Part shown: in pieces, positions 26,419 to 34,170 of the stretch
Numbering within the stretch: the first letter of the stretch is position 1
How the letters are laid out: every line of letters starts with the position of its first letter
NCBI RefSeq assembly: GCF_042670205.1
Contig: NZ_JBHUWD010000026.1
Span: 3,540 to 67,539 of the forward strand
Direction: 5' to 3'
From: Luteimicrobium sp042670205
GTDB lineage: Bacteria > Actinomycetota > Actinomycetes > Actinomycetales > Cellulomonadaceae
Length of the DNA stretch: 64,000 nucleotides
Translations under genes and position numbers: made by a program
The notes under the pieces: model-generated
The model's database searches: none
What the model saw: only the letters and a program-made list of their open reading frames with translations
Told to the model about the DNA's origin: nothing

Positions 26419-27029
26419 GCGCCCGTCCCCTGCGCGCCGGTGCCCTTCGCGTCCCGGTCGCGGTGCGCGCGCCGGACCCCGAGCAGGTAGTCGAGGCCCG
26501 TGACCACCGTGAGCACGATCGCGACCACCATGAAGCACCACGCGACGACCGTGACCGCGTACGGGAGGTGGTCGAGGGGCGCCACGAACAGCCCGATGGC
26601 GACCGTCTGCACGAAGGTCTTGATCTTGCCGCCGCGGGACGCGGGGATCACGCCCTCGTCGATCACGACGAGCCGCATCACGGTGATCCCGACCTCGCGC
26701 ACGAGGATGACGATCGTGACCCACCACGGCACGTCGCCGAGGACCGAGAGCGTGACGAGCGCGCCGCCCATGAGCGCCTTGTCGGCGATCGGGTCGAGGA
26801 GCTTGCCGAGCTCGGTGACCAGCCCGCGCGAGCGGGCGATCTGACCGTCGACCCGGTCGGTGAGCGCCGCGAGCCCGAAGAGGACGAACGCCGCCCACCG
26901 CCAGCCGGGGTGGTCACCCGGCCCCGAGCCGCCCTGGACGAGCAGGACGATGAAGACCGGGACGAGCAGGATCCGCACGACGGTGATGGCGTTCGCCACG
27001 TTCCACTGCGCACGCACCGAGTTGCTCAC
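26415..27029 (-). CDS. pgsA: CDP-diacylglycerol-glycerol-3-phosphate 3-phosphatidyltransferase
   Basis: The 204-residue integral membrane enzyme makes phosphatidylglycerol phosphate from CDP-diacylglycerol. The CDP-alcohol phosphatidyltransferase signature is complete: DRVDGQIARSRG, then G and the two aspartates in GKLLDPIAD. About five to six hydrophobic helices follow or surround it. It heads the pgsA-cinA pair and diverges from the CapA-like gene across 89 bp. The tail, rich in Arg/Asp/Gly, is cytoplasmic by prediction. Confidence 0.95.
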   Translation of the reverse strand: MSNSVRAQWNVANAITVVRILLVPVFIVLLVQGGSGPGDHPGWRWAAFVLFGLAALTDRVDGQIARSRGLVTELGKLLDPIADKALMGGALVTLSVLGDVPWWVTIVILVREVGITVMRLVVIDEGVIPASRGGKIKTFVQTVAIGLFVAPLDHLPYAVTVVAWCFMVVAIVLTVVTGLDYLLGVRRAHRDRDAKGTGAQGTGA

Positions 27030-27106
27030 CCGGACAGCCTAGGCGAGCGGCGGCTCCCGGCCGTGCAGGCGTCCGGGGCGGCTGGGATCCGGGCGTTTCA
27101 CGCAGG

Positions 27107-27112
27107 TAGAGT
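27107..27112 (+). promoter_or_regulatory. -10 box of a leaderless promoter (TAGAGT)
   Basis: TAGAGT is followed by 6 nt and the GTG at 27119. Confidence 0.55.
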
Positions 27113-27118
27113 CTCCGG

Positions 27119-28432
27119 GTGCCCCGACATGTGCGACGCGCCCCCTCTCGCACCGGACAGCGTTTTCTCGCCGGTTCCGTCGCCGTCATGGCGACCGTGG
27201 TCCTCGTGACCCTGGCCCTCTCCGCCCACGGGGGCGACACGCACGACCCGCTCGGGTTCATGACGCCGACGCCGTCGTCGACGCCCACCCCGAGCGCGAC
27301 TCCGACGCCCACGCCCACCCCGCAGGACGCGGTCTTCACGATCCTCGGCGCGGGCGACGTGCTGCCGCACAACGACGTGGTCAAGGACGCGAAGACCAAG
27401 GACGGCACGTACGACTTCACGACCGAGCTGTCCGGCCTCGACGCGTGGGTCCAGGGCGCGGACCTCGCCCTGTGCCACATGGAGGTGCCGGTCGCGCCGC
27501 CCGGCACCGCCATCACCACCTACCCCAGCTTCGGCGCCCCGGCCTCCCTCGTGAAGGACCTCGCCGACCAGGGCTGGGACGGCTGCTCCAACGCGTCCAA
27601 CCACGCGATGGACCGCGGCTTCGAGGGACTCGAGGCCACGCTCGCCGCCTTCGACGCGAACCACCTCGGCCACGCCGGGACCGGCCGCACCACGAAGGAG
27701 GTCGCCGCCCCGCAGCTCTACCGGCTCACGCGGGACGGGCAGACGATCACCGTGGCCCACCTGTCCGCGACCTTCGGCCTGAACAACCTCGCGCAGCCCG
27801 GCGGCAAGAGGTGGGCGGTCGAGATCATCGACACCGCCAAGCTCGTGGCGCAGGCCAAGGCAGCGCGCAAGGCCGGCGCGGACGTCGTCGTCGCCTCGAT
27901 CCACGACGGCACCGAGTACGACGCCGCCCCGACGGCCGACCAGAAGAAGGTCATGTCGGCGCTCGCGAGGTCGGGCCAGATCGACGCCGTGCTCGGTGCG
28001 CACGCCCACGTCCCGCAGCCCGTCGCCAAGCTGTCCGGCGGCGTCGGCGGACGCGGCATGTGGGTCGCCTACGGGATGGGCAACATGCTCTCCAACCAGG
28101 ACTCCGACTGCTGCGTCGCCCAGACCGACTCCGGGCTCCTCGTCACGGTCACCGTGACCAAGCCGATCGGCGGCGCGGCCCGCGTGACCGGCTTTGAGTG
28201 GACGCCGGTCACGGTCGACCGCACGGGCGGTCACCGGGTCTACGCGATCCCCGACGTGCTGCGCCGCAAGAGCGGCGTCGGCAAGCTCTCGCACGCCGAG
28301 CTCGTCGCGCGCCTCTCGCGCGTCAAGGAGGCGGTCGGCACGGCCGCCCCGGAGCGCACGACGCCGCCCACCTCGACCGGCCCCGCGCCCGTCGTCGTCG
28401 CGCACGTGGGCGCCCCGAAGCCGAAGAGCTGA
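27119..28432 (+). CDS. CapA-family metallophosphatase-fold protein, membrane anchored
   Basis: The 437-residue protein has an N-terminal membrane anchor (about residues 17-37), a Thr/Pro linker of roughly 25 residues, then a CapA/PgsA-like domain. Visible metal-site motifs are GAGDVLPHND, SNASNHAMDRGFEGL, ASIHDGTEYD and LGAHAHVPQP. In Bacillus CapA is part of the poly-gamma-glutamate export system, but stand-alone actinobacterial copies have unknown substrates; none of the partner genes capB or capC is near. It should act outside the membrane. The GTG at 27119 is chosen from the leaderless -10 box. Confidence 0.88.
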   Translation: MPRHVRRAPSRTGQRFLAGSVAVMATVVLVTLALSAHGGDTHDPLGFMTPTPSSTPTPSATPTPTPTPQDAVFTILGAGDVLPHNDVVKDAKTKDGTYDFTTELSGLDAWVQGADLALCHMEVPVAPPGTAITTYPSFGAPASLVKDLADQGWDGCSNASNHAMDRGFEGLEATLAAFDANHLGHAGTGRTTKEVAAPQLYRLTRDGQTITVAHLSATFGLNNLAQPGGKRWAVEIIDTAKLVAQAKAARKAGADVVVASIHDGTEYDAAPTADQKKVMSALARSGQIDAVLGAHAHVPQPVAKLSGGVGGRGMWVAYGMGNMLSNQDSDCCVAQTDSGLLVTVTVTKPIGGAARVTGFEWTPVTVDRTGGHRVYAIPDVLRRKSGVGKLSHAELVARLSRVKEAVGTAAPERTTPPTSTGPAPVVVAHVGAPKPKS

Positions 28433-28441
28433 GCCTCGCGC

Positions 28442-28463
28442 CGGCCGTCCGAGGACACGGCCG
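28442..28463 (+). terminator. Hairpin after the CapA-like gene
   Basis: CGGCCGT and ACGGCCG form a 7-bp stem with an 8-nt loop starting 10 nt after the stop codon. There is no T-run, as is usual in such GC-rich genomes. Confidence 0.45.
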
Positions 28464-28480
28464 CCGGGTCGAAACGCCCG

Positions 28481-28598
28481 CACGAAGTACCCCGGCGGCC
28501 CGCATACCTCACGAAGTACCCCGGCGGCCCGCATACCTCACGAAGTACCCCGGCCGCCCGCATACCTCACGAAGTACCCCGGCATCCGGGGTACTTCG
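28481..28598. repeat. 29-bp tandem units and perfect palindrome of composite intergenic repeat, copy B
   Basis: Three near-identical 29-bp units occupy 28481-28509, 28510-28538 and 28539-28567; unit 3 differs from the others by one base. A fourth partial unit begins at 28568 and folds into a perfect palindrome, 28570-28598, with 13-bp arms (CGAAGTACCCCGG and its complement) around CAT. There are no spacers between units. The region lies in the gene-free stretch 28433-28821, between convergent capA-like and ftsK genes. Confidence 0.85.
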
Positions 28599-28651
28599 GC
28601 GCGAGGGTGCGCCCGAGGGCGCAGGCCCCACCCGAGAAGGCGAGGTGACGG

Positions 28652-28780
28652 TCGAGCGGGTGGGTGCGGGGGGTTGGGTGCGGGGGGTTGGTGACGGGCG
28701 TCCTCGAGTGCCCACCGCCCGGGCCGAAGCACGACAGCCCGAACCAGCTCGCCGCACCGACCCGCGAACGACCACGCGGC
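28652..28780. repeat. Conserved block of composite intergenic repeat, copy B
   Basis: This block is the counterpart of 13866-13980, carrying an extra internal duplication of a GGGTGCGGGGG-type stretch at 28662-28690. A GGTGCGCCCGA segment at 28606 matches the one at 13759. The rest of the gap to the ftsK stop holds a possible ACGCGCGG/CCGCGCGT stem (28784-28818) and nothing else that I can name. Confidence 0.75.
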
Positions 28781-28821
28781 ATCACGCGCGGCGAGCCACA
28801 GCGTGGAGAACCGCGCGTCCT

Positions 28822-31653
28822 TCAGCCGCGTCCCGTGAGCGACCAGGCGTCGGTGTCGTCGTCCGAGGAGTCGTCCGCGCCGTCGTCGTACTCCCGGGCG
28901 ACGGGCGGCCGCGACGCCTCGACCGCGTCCACGGGGCCGTCGTCGCCGGCCTGGTCGTAGACGCCGGGCGCGGGCTCGCCGCGCAGCATCGCGAGCGCGG
29001 CCGGCAGCCCCTCGGGCGTGACGAGCACGGCCCGCGCCTTCGACCCCTCCGACGGGCCGACGATCTCGCGGGACTCGAGCAGGTCCATGAGGCGGCCGGC
29101 CTTCGCGAACCCGACGCGCAGCTTGCGCTGGAGCATCGACGTCGAGCCGAACTGGGTGGTCACGACGAGCTCCGCGGCCTGGAGCAGGAGCTCGAGGTCG
29201 TCGCCGATGTCCTCGTCGACCTGCTTCTTGGTCGCCGCCGCGGCGGTGACGTCCTGCCGGTACACGGGCTTGAGCTGGGTCTTGACGTGCTCGACGACCG
29301 CGTGGACCTCGGACTCGCCCACCCACGCGCCCTGGACGCGCATGGGCTTCGCGGACCCCATCGGGAGGAAGAGGGCGTCACCCTGTCCGATGAGCTTCTC
29401 CGCGCCGGGCTGGTCGAGCACGACGCGCGAGTCGGCGAGCGAGCTCGTCGCGAACGCGAGCCGCGACGGCACGTTGGCCTTGATGAGGCCCGTGACGACG
29501 TCGACGGACGGGCGCTGCGTCGCGAGGACCAGGTGGATGCCCGCGGCGCGGGCGAGCTGCGTGATGCGCTGGATCGACGCCTCGACATCGCGTGGGGCGA
29601 CCATCATGAGGTCCGCAAGCTCGTCGACCACCACGAGCAGGTACGGGTAGGGCGCGATCTTCCGCTCCGACCCGGGCAGCGGCTTGACCTTGCCGGCGCG
29701 GACAGCGGCGTTGAAGTCGTCGACGTGCTTGTAGCCGAAGAGGGCCAGGTCGTCGTAGCGCGCGTCCATCTCGCGCACGACCCAGTCGAGCGCCTCGGCG
29801 GCCTTCTTGGGGTTCGTGATGATCGGCGTGATGAGGTGCGGGATGCCCTCGTAGATCGTCAGCTCGACGCGCTTGGGGTCGACGAGGATCATCCGGACCT
29901 GGTCGGGCGTGGCCCGCATGAGGATCGACGTGATCATCGAGTTCACGAACACCGACTTGCCGGCGCCCGTGGCGCCCGCGACGAGGATGTGGGGCATCTT
30001 CGCGAGGTTCGCGACGACGTACCCGCCCTCGACGTCCTTGCCGACGCCGATGACCATCGGGTGCTCGGTGCGGCGGGCCGCGCTCGAGCGCAGCACGTCG
30101 CCGAGCGAGACGGTCTCGCGGTCCGTGTTGGGGATCTCGATGCCGATCGCCGACTTGCCGGGGATCGGCGACAGGATCCGCACGTCCGCGCTCGCGACCG
30201 CGTACGCGATGTTGTTGGACAGCGACGTGATGCGCTCGACCTTGACCTTGGGGCCGACCTCGACCTCGTACCGCGTCACGGTCGGGCCGCGCGTGAACCC
30301 GGTGACCTGCGCGTCGACGTCGAACTGCTCGAACACGCCGGTCAGCGACTCGACGACCCGGTCGTTGGCCGCGGAGCGGGTCTTGTGCGGCGGCCCCTTG
30401 ACGAGCGCGTCCTCGCTCGGGAGCAGGTAGACGGTCTCGCCGTCGAACATGGGCTGCTCGCCCTTGGGCACGGGCCCGTGGTTCGCCGGCGGGGCGGGCG
30501 GGGGCGGCGGCACGGTGGCCGCCTCGGCGAGGGCCTCGACGGGCGCCGTGATGGCCTGCGTCGGGGCGTCGTGCAGGTCGACGGGCGGCTTCGCGGCGCC
30601 ACGGCGACGCTTGGCCGGCTCGGGCCCACGGTCGACCTCCGCGGCCTGCTCGAAGGCCTCGTCGCCCGCGTACCCGGCGAGCCGGGCGGACTCCTCGGCC
30701 TCGGCGCGCTCGCGCTCCTTGCGCTGCGCACGGGTCTCGCGCTTCTTCCCGGCCGGGCGCGCGTCGTCGGAGCCGTCGTGGCGCGAGACGCCGTCGGCGA
30801 GCTCGAGGCCGTCGTCGGGAGCCCAGGGCTCCTCGTCCCGCTGGGAGCCGGTCAGCAGGTGGTAGGCGGAGCGGAACCGCTCGGGGATCGCGTGCACGGG
30901 CGTCGCGGTCACGACGAGCAGCCCGAACAGGCCCAGCAGGACGAAGATCGGCACCGCGAACCAGGGCGTGAGGGCGGTCGCGACGGGCGTCGCGAGGAGG
31001 TAGCCGAGCACGCCGCCCGCGTCCCGCACGCCGTCGAAGCCGTCGCGCGGCGCGGGGAGGTCGTCGGCGATCGCGACGAGCGCGCACACGGACGCGACGA
31101 CGAACACCACCCCGATCGCGACCCGGCCGTTCGCCTGGGCGCGCTCCGGGTGGCGCATGAGCCGCACGGCGAGCCAGAGGAGCAGGACCGGGACGGCGAC
31201 GCCCACGACGCCGAACGTCCCCGCGACGACCGCGTGGACGCCGTCGCCGAAGCCGCCCGCGATGCCCCACCACTCGCGCGCCGCGACCACGACGGCGAGC
31301 GCGACGAGGAAGAACGCGACGCCGTCGCGCCGGTGGGCCGGGTCGAGGTCCTTGGCGCCGTGCGAGATCCCGCGCGTCATGCCGCCGACGCCGTGCGCGA
31401 CGCCCATCCACACGCTCCGGACCGCGCGCACGGGCCACGCGGGCTGCCGGGACGCAGGACGCCGGGCGGTGGTCCGGCCCTTCGACGCGCTCGACGTCCG
31501 CTTGGTCGCAGCCTGCTTCGACGTGCCGCGCGACGTGGACGAGGCGCGTCCCGACGACGTGCCCGTGCGGGCTCGGGGGGGCGCGCCGGTCGCACGCGTC
31601 GCCGTCGGGCGTCCGCCTGCCGAACCACGGGATGAGGGCGTACGTGCTGCCAT
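28822..31653 (-). CDS. ftsK: DNA translocase FtsK/SpoIIIE
   Basis: The 943-residue FtsK pumps chromosomal DNA at the division septum. A basic Ser/Thr/Arg-rich N-terminus is followed by four to five membrane helices (about residues 110-270), a Pro/Ala-rich linker and the RecA-like motor. Walker A is VAGATGAGKSVF and Walker B is LLVVVDELADLMM. The C-terminal gamma winged helix that reads polar sequences is intact (FGSTSMLQRKLRVGFAKAGRLMDLLE). I start at the ATG at 31653, preceded by GGAGCGCATC; an upstream ATG at 31686 lacks support. It ends facing the composite repeat. Confidence 0.96.
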   Translation of the reverse strand: MAARTPSSRGSAGGRPTATRATGAPPRARTGTSSGRASSTSRGTSKQAATKRTSSASKGRTTARRPASRQPAWPVRAVRSVWMGVAHGVGGMTRGISHGAKDLDPAHRRDGVAFFLVALAVVVAAREWWGIAGGFGDGVHAVVAGTFGVVGVAVPVLLLWLAVRLMRHPERAQANGRVAIGVVFVVASVCALVAIADDLPAPRDGFDGVRDAGGVLGYLLATPVATALTPWFAVPIFVLLGLFGLLVVTATPVHAIPERFRSAYHLLTGSQRDEEPWAPDDGLELADGVSRHDGSDDARPAGKKRETRAQRKERERAEAEESARLAGYAGDEAFEQAAEVDRGPEPAKRRRGAAKPPVDLHDAPTQAITAPVEALAEAATVPPPPPAPPANHGPVPKGEQPMFDGETVYLLPSEDALVKGPPHKTRSAANDRVVESLTGVFEQFDVDAQVTGFTRGPTVTRYEVEVGPKVKVERITSLSNNIAYAVASADVRILSPIPGKSAIGIEIPNTDRETVSLGDVLRSSAARRTEHPMVIGVGKDVEGGYVVANLAKMPHILVAGATGAGKSVFVNSMITSILMRATPDQVRMILVDPKRVELTIYEGIPHLITPIITNPKKAAEALDWVVREMDARYDDLALFGYKHVDDFNAAVRAGKVKPLPGSERKIAPYPYLLVVVDELADLMMVAPRDVEASIQRITQLARAAGIHLVLATQRPSVDVVTGLIKANVPSRLAFATSSLADSRVVLDQPGAEKLIGQGDALFLPMGSAKPMRVQGAWVGESEVHAVVEHVKTQLKPVYRQDVTAAAATKKQVDEDIGDDLELLLQAAELVVTTQFGSTSMLQRKLRVGFAKAGRLMDLLESREIVGPSEGSKARAVLVTPEGLPAALAMLRGEPAPGVYDQAGDDGPVDAVEASRPPVAREYDDGADDSSDDDTDAWSLTGRG

Positions 31654-31725
31654 GATGCGCTCCACGCTAGCCGCCGGGTGCGTCAACGCTCGTCAGGCGC
31701 GCCGCGACCGGCGAAGGCGCGGTCG

Positions 31726-32136
31726 TCACCCCCGCAGCAGCCCGACCCCCAGCGTCACGACGCCGACGGCGACGGCCGTCGCGCCGAGCACGAGCAGCAC
31801 GACGAGGCCGCTCGGCCGCGTCCGGCCGTTCCCGAGCGCCGACAGGAAGAACCCCGCGGGCATGAGCACGGCGCCCACGAGCACCCCCGTAGCGGCGACC
31901 CAGCGGACGGGACCGCCGAGCGTGGTCGCCTCGGTGAGCAGCACGCACAGGAGGCCGAGGATCACCAGGACGCCCGCGTGTGCGTGCCCCGCGCGGAAGA
32001 ACCCGCGCTGGAAGTCGGTCGCGGGGACCTTGCCGGTCGCGACCCGCACGAGGAAGGCTCCCCCGGACTCGATCGTGACGACGGTCAGCAGGACGATGCC
32101 GGCAGTGATCCGCGCGGCGTCGGTGAGCTCGAGCAC
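31726..32136 (-). CDS. Small four-helix membrane protein
   Basis: The 136-residue protein has four hydrophobic helices. The segment between helices 1 and 2 (VATGKVPATDFQRGFFRAGHAHAG) carries a conserved-looking histidine pair. I do not recognise an established family name with certainty; such proteins occur in actinobacteria beside TetR regulators. The GTG at 32136 is chosen for the GGAGG 6 nt upstream. It diverges from a TetR gene, which suggests it is the regulated partner. Confidence 0.75.
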   Translation of the reverse strand: MLELTDAARITAGIVLLTVVTIESGGAFLVRVATGKVPATDFQRGFFRAGHAHAGVLVILGLLCVLLTEATTLGGPVRWVAATGVLVGAVLMPAGFFLSALGNGRTRPSGLVVLLVLGATAVAVGVVTLGVGLLRG

Positions 32137-32163
32137 GAGAAACCTCCAGAAGGGCAACGGGTT

Positions 32164-32190
32164 TACGAACACCGTTATCGAACAACGTTC
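32164..32190. promoter_or_regulatory. Candidate operator region between membrane protein and TetR gene
   Basis: The 86-bp divergent gap holds several interrupted inverted repeats built from GAAC and GTTC, for example GAACAACGTTC at 32180-32190. This is where a TetR dimer could control both genes. The exact operator is not resolved. Confidence 0.3.
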
Positions 32191-32210
32191 CAAAACCCGC
32201 GTCAACCCCG

Positions 32211-32216
32211 TACGAT
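32211..32216 (+). promoter_or_regulatory. -10 box of a leaderless promoter (TACGAT)
   Basis: TACGAT is followed by 6 nt and the GTG at 32223. Confidence 0.55.
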
Positions 32217-32222
32217 CGCCCT

Positions 32223-32804
32223 GTGCCCCGCCCACGCCTGCACGACGCCGCCCTGCGCACCCGCCTCCTCGAGGTCGCCTCCGAGGTGATCGCGACGAGC
32301 GGCGCGTCGGCGCTCACCGTGCGCGACGTCGCCGCGAGGGCCGAGACGTCGGCCTCCGCGGTCTACTCGCTCTTCGGCTCGAAGGAGGCGCTCGTCGAGG
32401 CGGTGCGCGCCGAGGCCTTCGACCGGTTCGCCGCCCACCTGGCCCGGGCCCCGCGCACCGCGGACCCCGGAGCCGACCTGCTCGCGCTCGGCCACGCGTA
32501 CCGCGACAGCGCACTCGCAGACCCGCACTTCTACGCGGTGATGTTCGGTGGGGCGCTCCCCGGCGAGCACGGCGACGAGACGGCGGACGACCCCACGTTC
32601 CTGGTCCTGCGGGACGCGGTCACCCGGCTCGGCCCCACGGGGCGGGCGGCGACCGAGGCGGCGCTCGCGCTGTGGGGGCTCGTGCACGGGCTCGTCGGGC
32701 TCGAGCTCACGGGGGCCCTGCCGGGCGGGCCGGACGAGCGACGGGCCCGCTACGACCGCGCACTGCGGGCCGCCGGGCCGGCACTGGCGGGGGCCGGGTC
32801 CTGA
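32223..32804 (+). CDS. TetR/AcrR-family regulator with TetR_C-type ligand domain
   Basis: The 193-residue regulator has an N-terminal helix-turn-helix (LTVRDVAARAETSASAVYSLFGSKEALVEAV) and an all-helical ligand domain with an ALWGLVHGLVGLELTGAL segment, as in the TetR_C_13/WHG group. It probably represses itself and the divergent membrane protein gene. Its GTG start is fixed by the leaderless -10 box. The ligand is unknown. Confidence 0.88.
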   Translation: MPRPRLHDAALRTRLLEVASEVIATSGASALTVRDVAARAETSASAVYSLFGSKEALVEAVRAEAFDRFAAHLARAPRTADPGADLLALGHAYRDSALADPHFYAVMFGGALPGEHGDETADDPTFLVLRDAVTRLGPTGRAATEAALALWGLVHGLVGLELTGALPGGPDERRARYDRALRAAGPALAGAGS

Positions 32805-32833
32805 CCCGCACCGCACCCCGTGGCACCGCGTGA

Positions 32834-32851
32834 CGGGTCGGCGCCGACCCG
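32834..32851. terminator. Bidirectional hairpin between convergent TetR genes
   Basis: An 18-bp perfect palindrome (arms CGGGTCGGC) lies midway in the 54-bp gap between the two convergent stop codons. The outer GTGAC and GTCAC could extend it. It is placed to stop both transcripts. Confidence 0.6.
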
Positions 32852-32858
32852 CGACGCG

Positions 32859-33608
32859 TCACACGCCGTCGTCGGCAGGGGCGAGCGCGGCGAGGCCGGC
32901 CAGGACTCGTGCGAGGCCGAACCGCCACGCGTGCTCGGGACTGTACGCGGCCTGCTGGGCCTCGCCCGCCGCCGCGCCGACCCGCTGCGCGAGCGGGTGC
33001 CGCTCGCCGAGATAGGCCGCGAGGCGCTCGCCCGACGACGCCCACTCCGCCGCCATCCGCTCGGCCGACGCCGCGCCGCGCCGCGCCCGCGCGGCGGACC
33101 ACGCGAAGTCGAGGACGAACGTGAGCGCGGCGTCACGGTCCACGTCGTCGAGGCCGAGCGGCTCGAGGGCCGCCAGCTCGGCGTCGTACTTCGCGATCGC
33201 GCCGGGACCCAGCGCGGTGCGCTGGTCGGTGACGTCGAGGAGCCACCGGTGCCGCGTGCCGAGCGCGAGGTTGGCCTCGGCCACGCGGGTCACGCGGTCG
33301 CGCCACGGCCCCGTCGCGTACGACGCCCTCAGCGACGGCGCCGAAGCCGCGGCCGCGAGCACGGCGTCGGCCATGAGCACGAGCAGGTCCTCGTGCGAGC
33401 CGACGTACGTGTAGACGGACATGGGAGCGACGCCGACCTCGGCAGCGACGCGTCGCACGGTGACCGCCGGCAGCCCCTCGGCGTCCGCGAGCCCCACGGC
33501 GGCGTCGACGACGTCCGACGTCGTCGCGCGGCCGCGCGGGCCGCGGGCCCCGCCCGGGGGCGCGCCCGGGTGGTCGCGCCACAGCAGGTCGATCAGGTCA
33601 CGCGCCAC
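32859..33608 (-). CDS. TetR-family regulator with tetracycline-repressor-type C-terminal domain
   Basis: The 249-residue regulator has its helix-turn-helix at about residues 38-70 (LPAVTVRRVAAEVGVAPMSVYTYVGSHEDLLVLM) and a C-terminal domain like TetR_C_1, with a TFVLDFAWSAARARRG region. It diverges from the VOC gene, so that gene is the likely target. I prefer the GTG at 33608, 8 nt after a GGAGG; a GTG at 33617 would overlap that site. The ligand is unknown. Confidence 0.86.
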   Translation of the reverse strand: MARDLIDLLWRDHPGAPPGGARGPRGRATTSDVVDAAVGLADAEGLPAVTVRRVAAEVGVAPMSVYTYVGSHEDLLVLMADAVLAAAASAPSLRASYATGPWRDRVTRVAEANLALGTRHRWLLDVTDQRTALGPGAIAKYDAELAALEPLGLDDVDRDAALTFVLDFAWSAARARRGAASAERMAAEWASSGERLAAYLGERHPLAQRVGAAAGEAQQAAYSPEHAWRFGLARVLAGLAALAPADDGV

Positions 33609-33648
33609 GGCCCCCACCTCCCGGAATATCCGCGGACCAGTTTACCTT

Positions 33649-33659
33649 GTACGTCGTAC
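33649..33659. promoter_or_regulatory. Candidate TetR operator upstream of VOC gene
   Basis: GTACGTCGTAC is a palindrome with 5-bp arms around one base, in the gap between the divergent TetR and VOC genes. It touches a TACGGT box (33657-33662) that could serve the VOC gene. Autoregulation by the TetR protein is an inference. Confidence 0.4.
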
Positions 33660-33711
33660 GGTGTTCTGCGTGGACGCCGTGAACCCCACCCACCCGACGG
33701 ACGGAGCACCC

Positions 33712-34089
33712 GTGAAGATCAGCGCGACGACCCTCTCCCTCAACGTCCCCGACCCCGAGGCGTCGGCCGCGTTCGCGCGCGACCACCTGGGCTTCGCGAC
33801 GGCCATGGAGGCCGACGGCTTCGTGTCGCTCCACCACCCGGACAGCGCGCTCGACGTCGTCTTCCTGCGCGTCGGGCTCGAGACGTTCAAGCCCGCGGAC
33901 ATCGCCGGTCCCGCCGGGCAGGGCACGCTCCTCGCCCTCACGGTCGACGACGTCGACGCCGAGTTCGCCCGGATCGCGGCGGCCGGGGCGACGGCGGTCA
34001 CCACGCCCGAGACCGAGCCGTGGGGCGAGCGGTACTGCCAGTTCCGCGACCCGAACGGCATCGTCTGGCAGCTCGTCGCCTGGGTGTGA
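33712..34089 (+). CDS. VOC-family (glyoxalase/bleomycin resistance-like) protein
   Basis: The 125-residue protein has two beta-alpha-beta-beta-beta modules: SATTLSLNVPDPEASAAFARDHLGF at the start and PWGERYCQFRDPNGIVWQLVAWV at the end. Metal-ligand positions (His in SLHHPD and a late Gln/Glu) are plausible. The group binds or modifies small molecules, and no specific reaction can be given. The GTG at 33712 follows GGAG; a GTG at 33670, 7 nt after a -10 box, would add 14 residues. Confidence 0.85.
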   Translation: MKISATTLSLNVPDPEASAAFARDHLGFATAMEADGFVSLHHPDSALDVVFLRVGLETFKPADIAGPAGQGTLLALTVDDVDAEFARIAAAGATAVTTPETEPWGERYCQFRDPNGIVWQLVAWV

Positions 34090-34116
34090 GCCGGGCGCAG
34101 CGACGCCCGCGAACGC

Positions 34117-34153
34117 CGAGCGGCGCCGTCGGACCTGCCGACGACGCCGCTCG
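34117..34153. terminator. Bidirectional terminator hairpin between VOC gene and rnj
   Basis: A 16-bp stem with one mismatch (arms 34117-34132 and 34138-34153, loop ACCTG) lies in the convergent gap. No T-run follows on either strand. Confidence 0.7.
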
Positions 34154-34170
34154 CGTGGGGTGCGGGGGGC

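Noticed and set aside
28481..28598. 29-bp repeats as a CRISPR array
   Set aside because: The units are directly adjacent without variable spacers, only three to four in number, and no cas gene is near.
28198..31635. 1145-residue forward open frame over ftsK
   Set aside because: It is the mirror of the well-supported ftsK gene and starts inside the CapA-like gene; the composition is typical of an antisense shadow.
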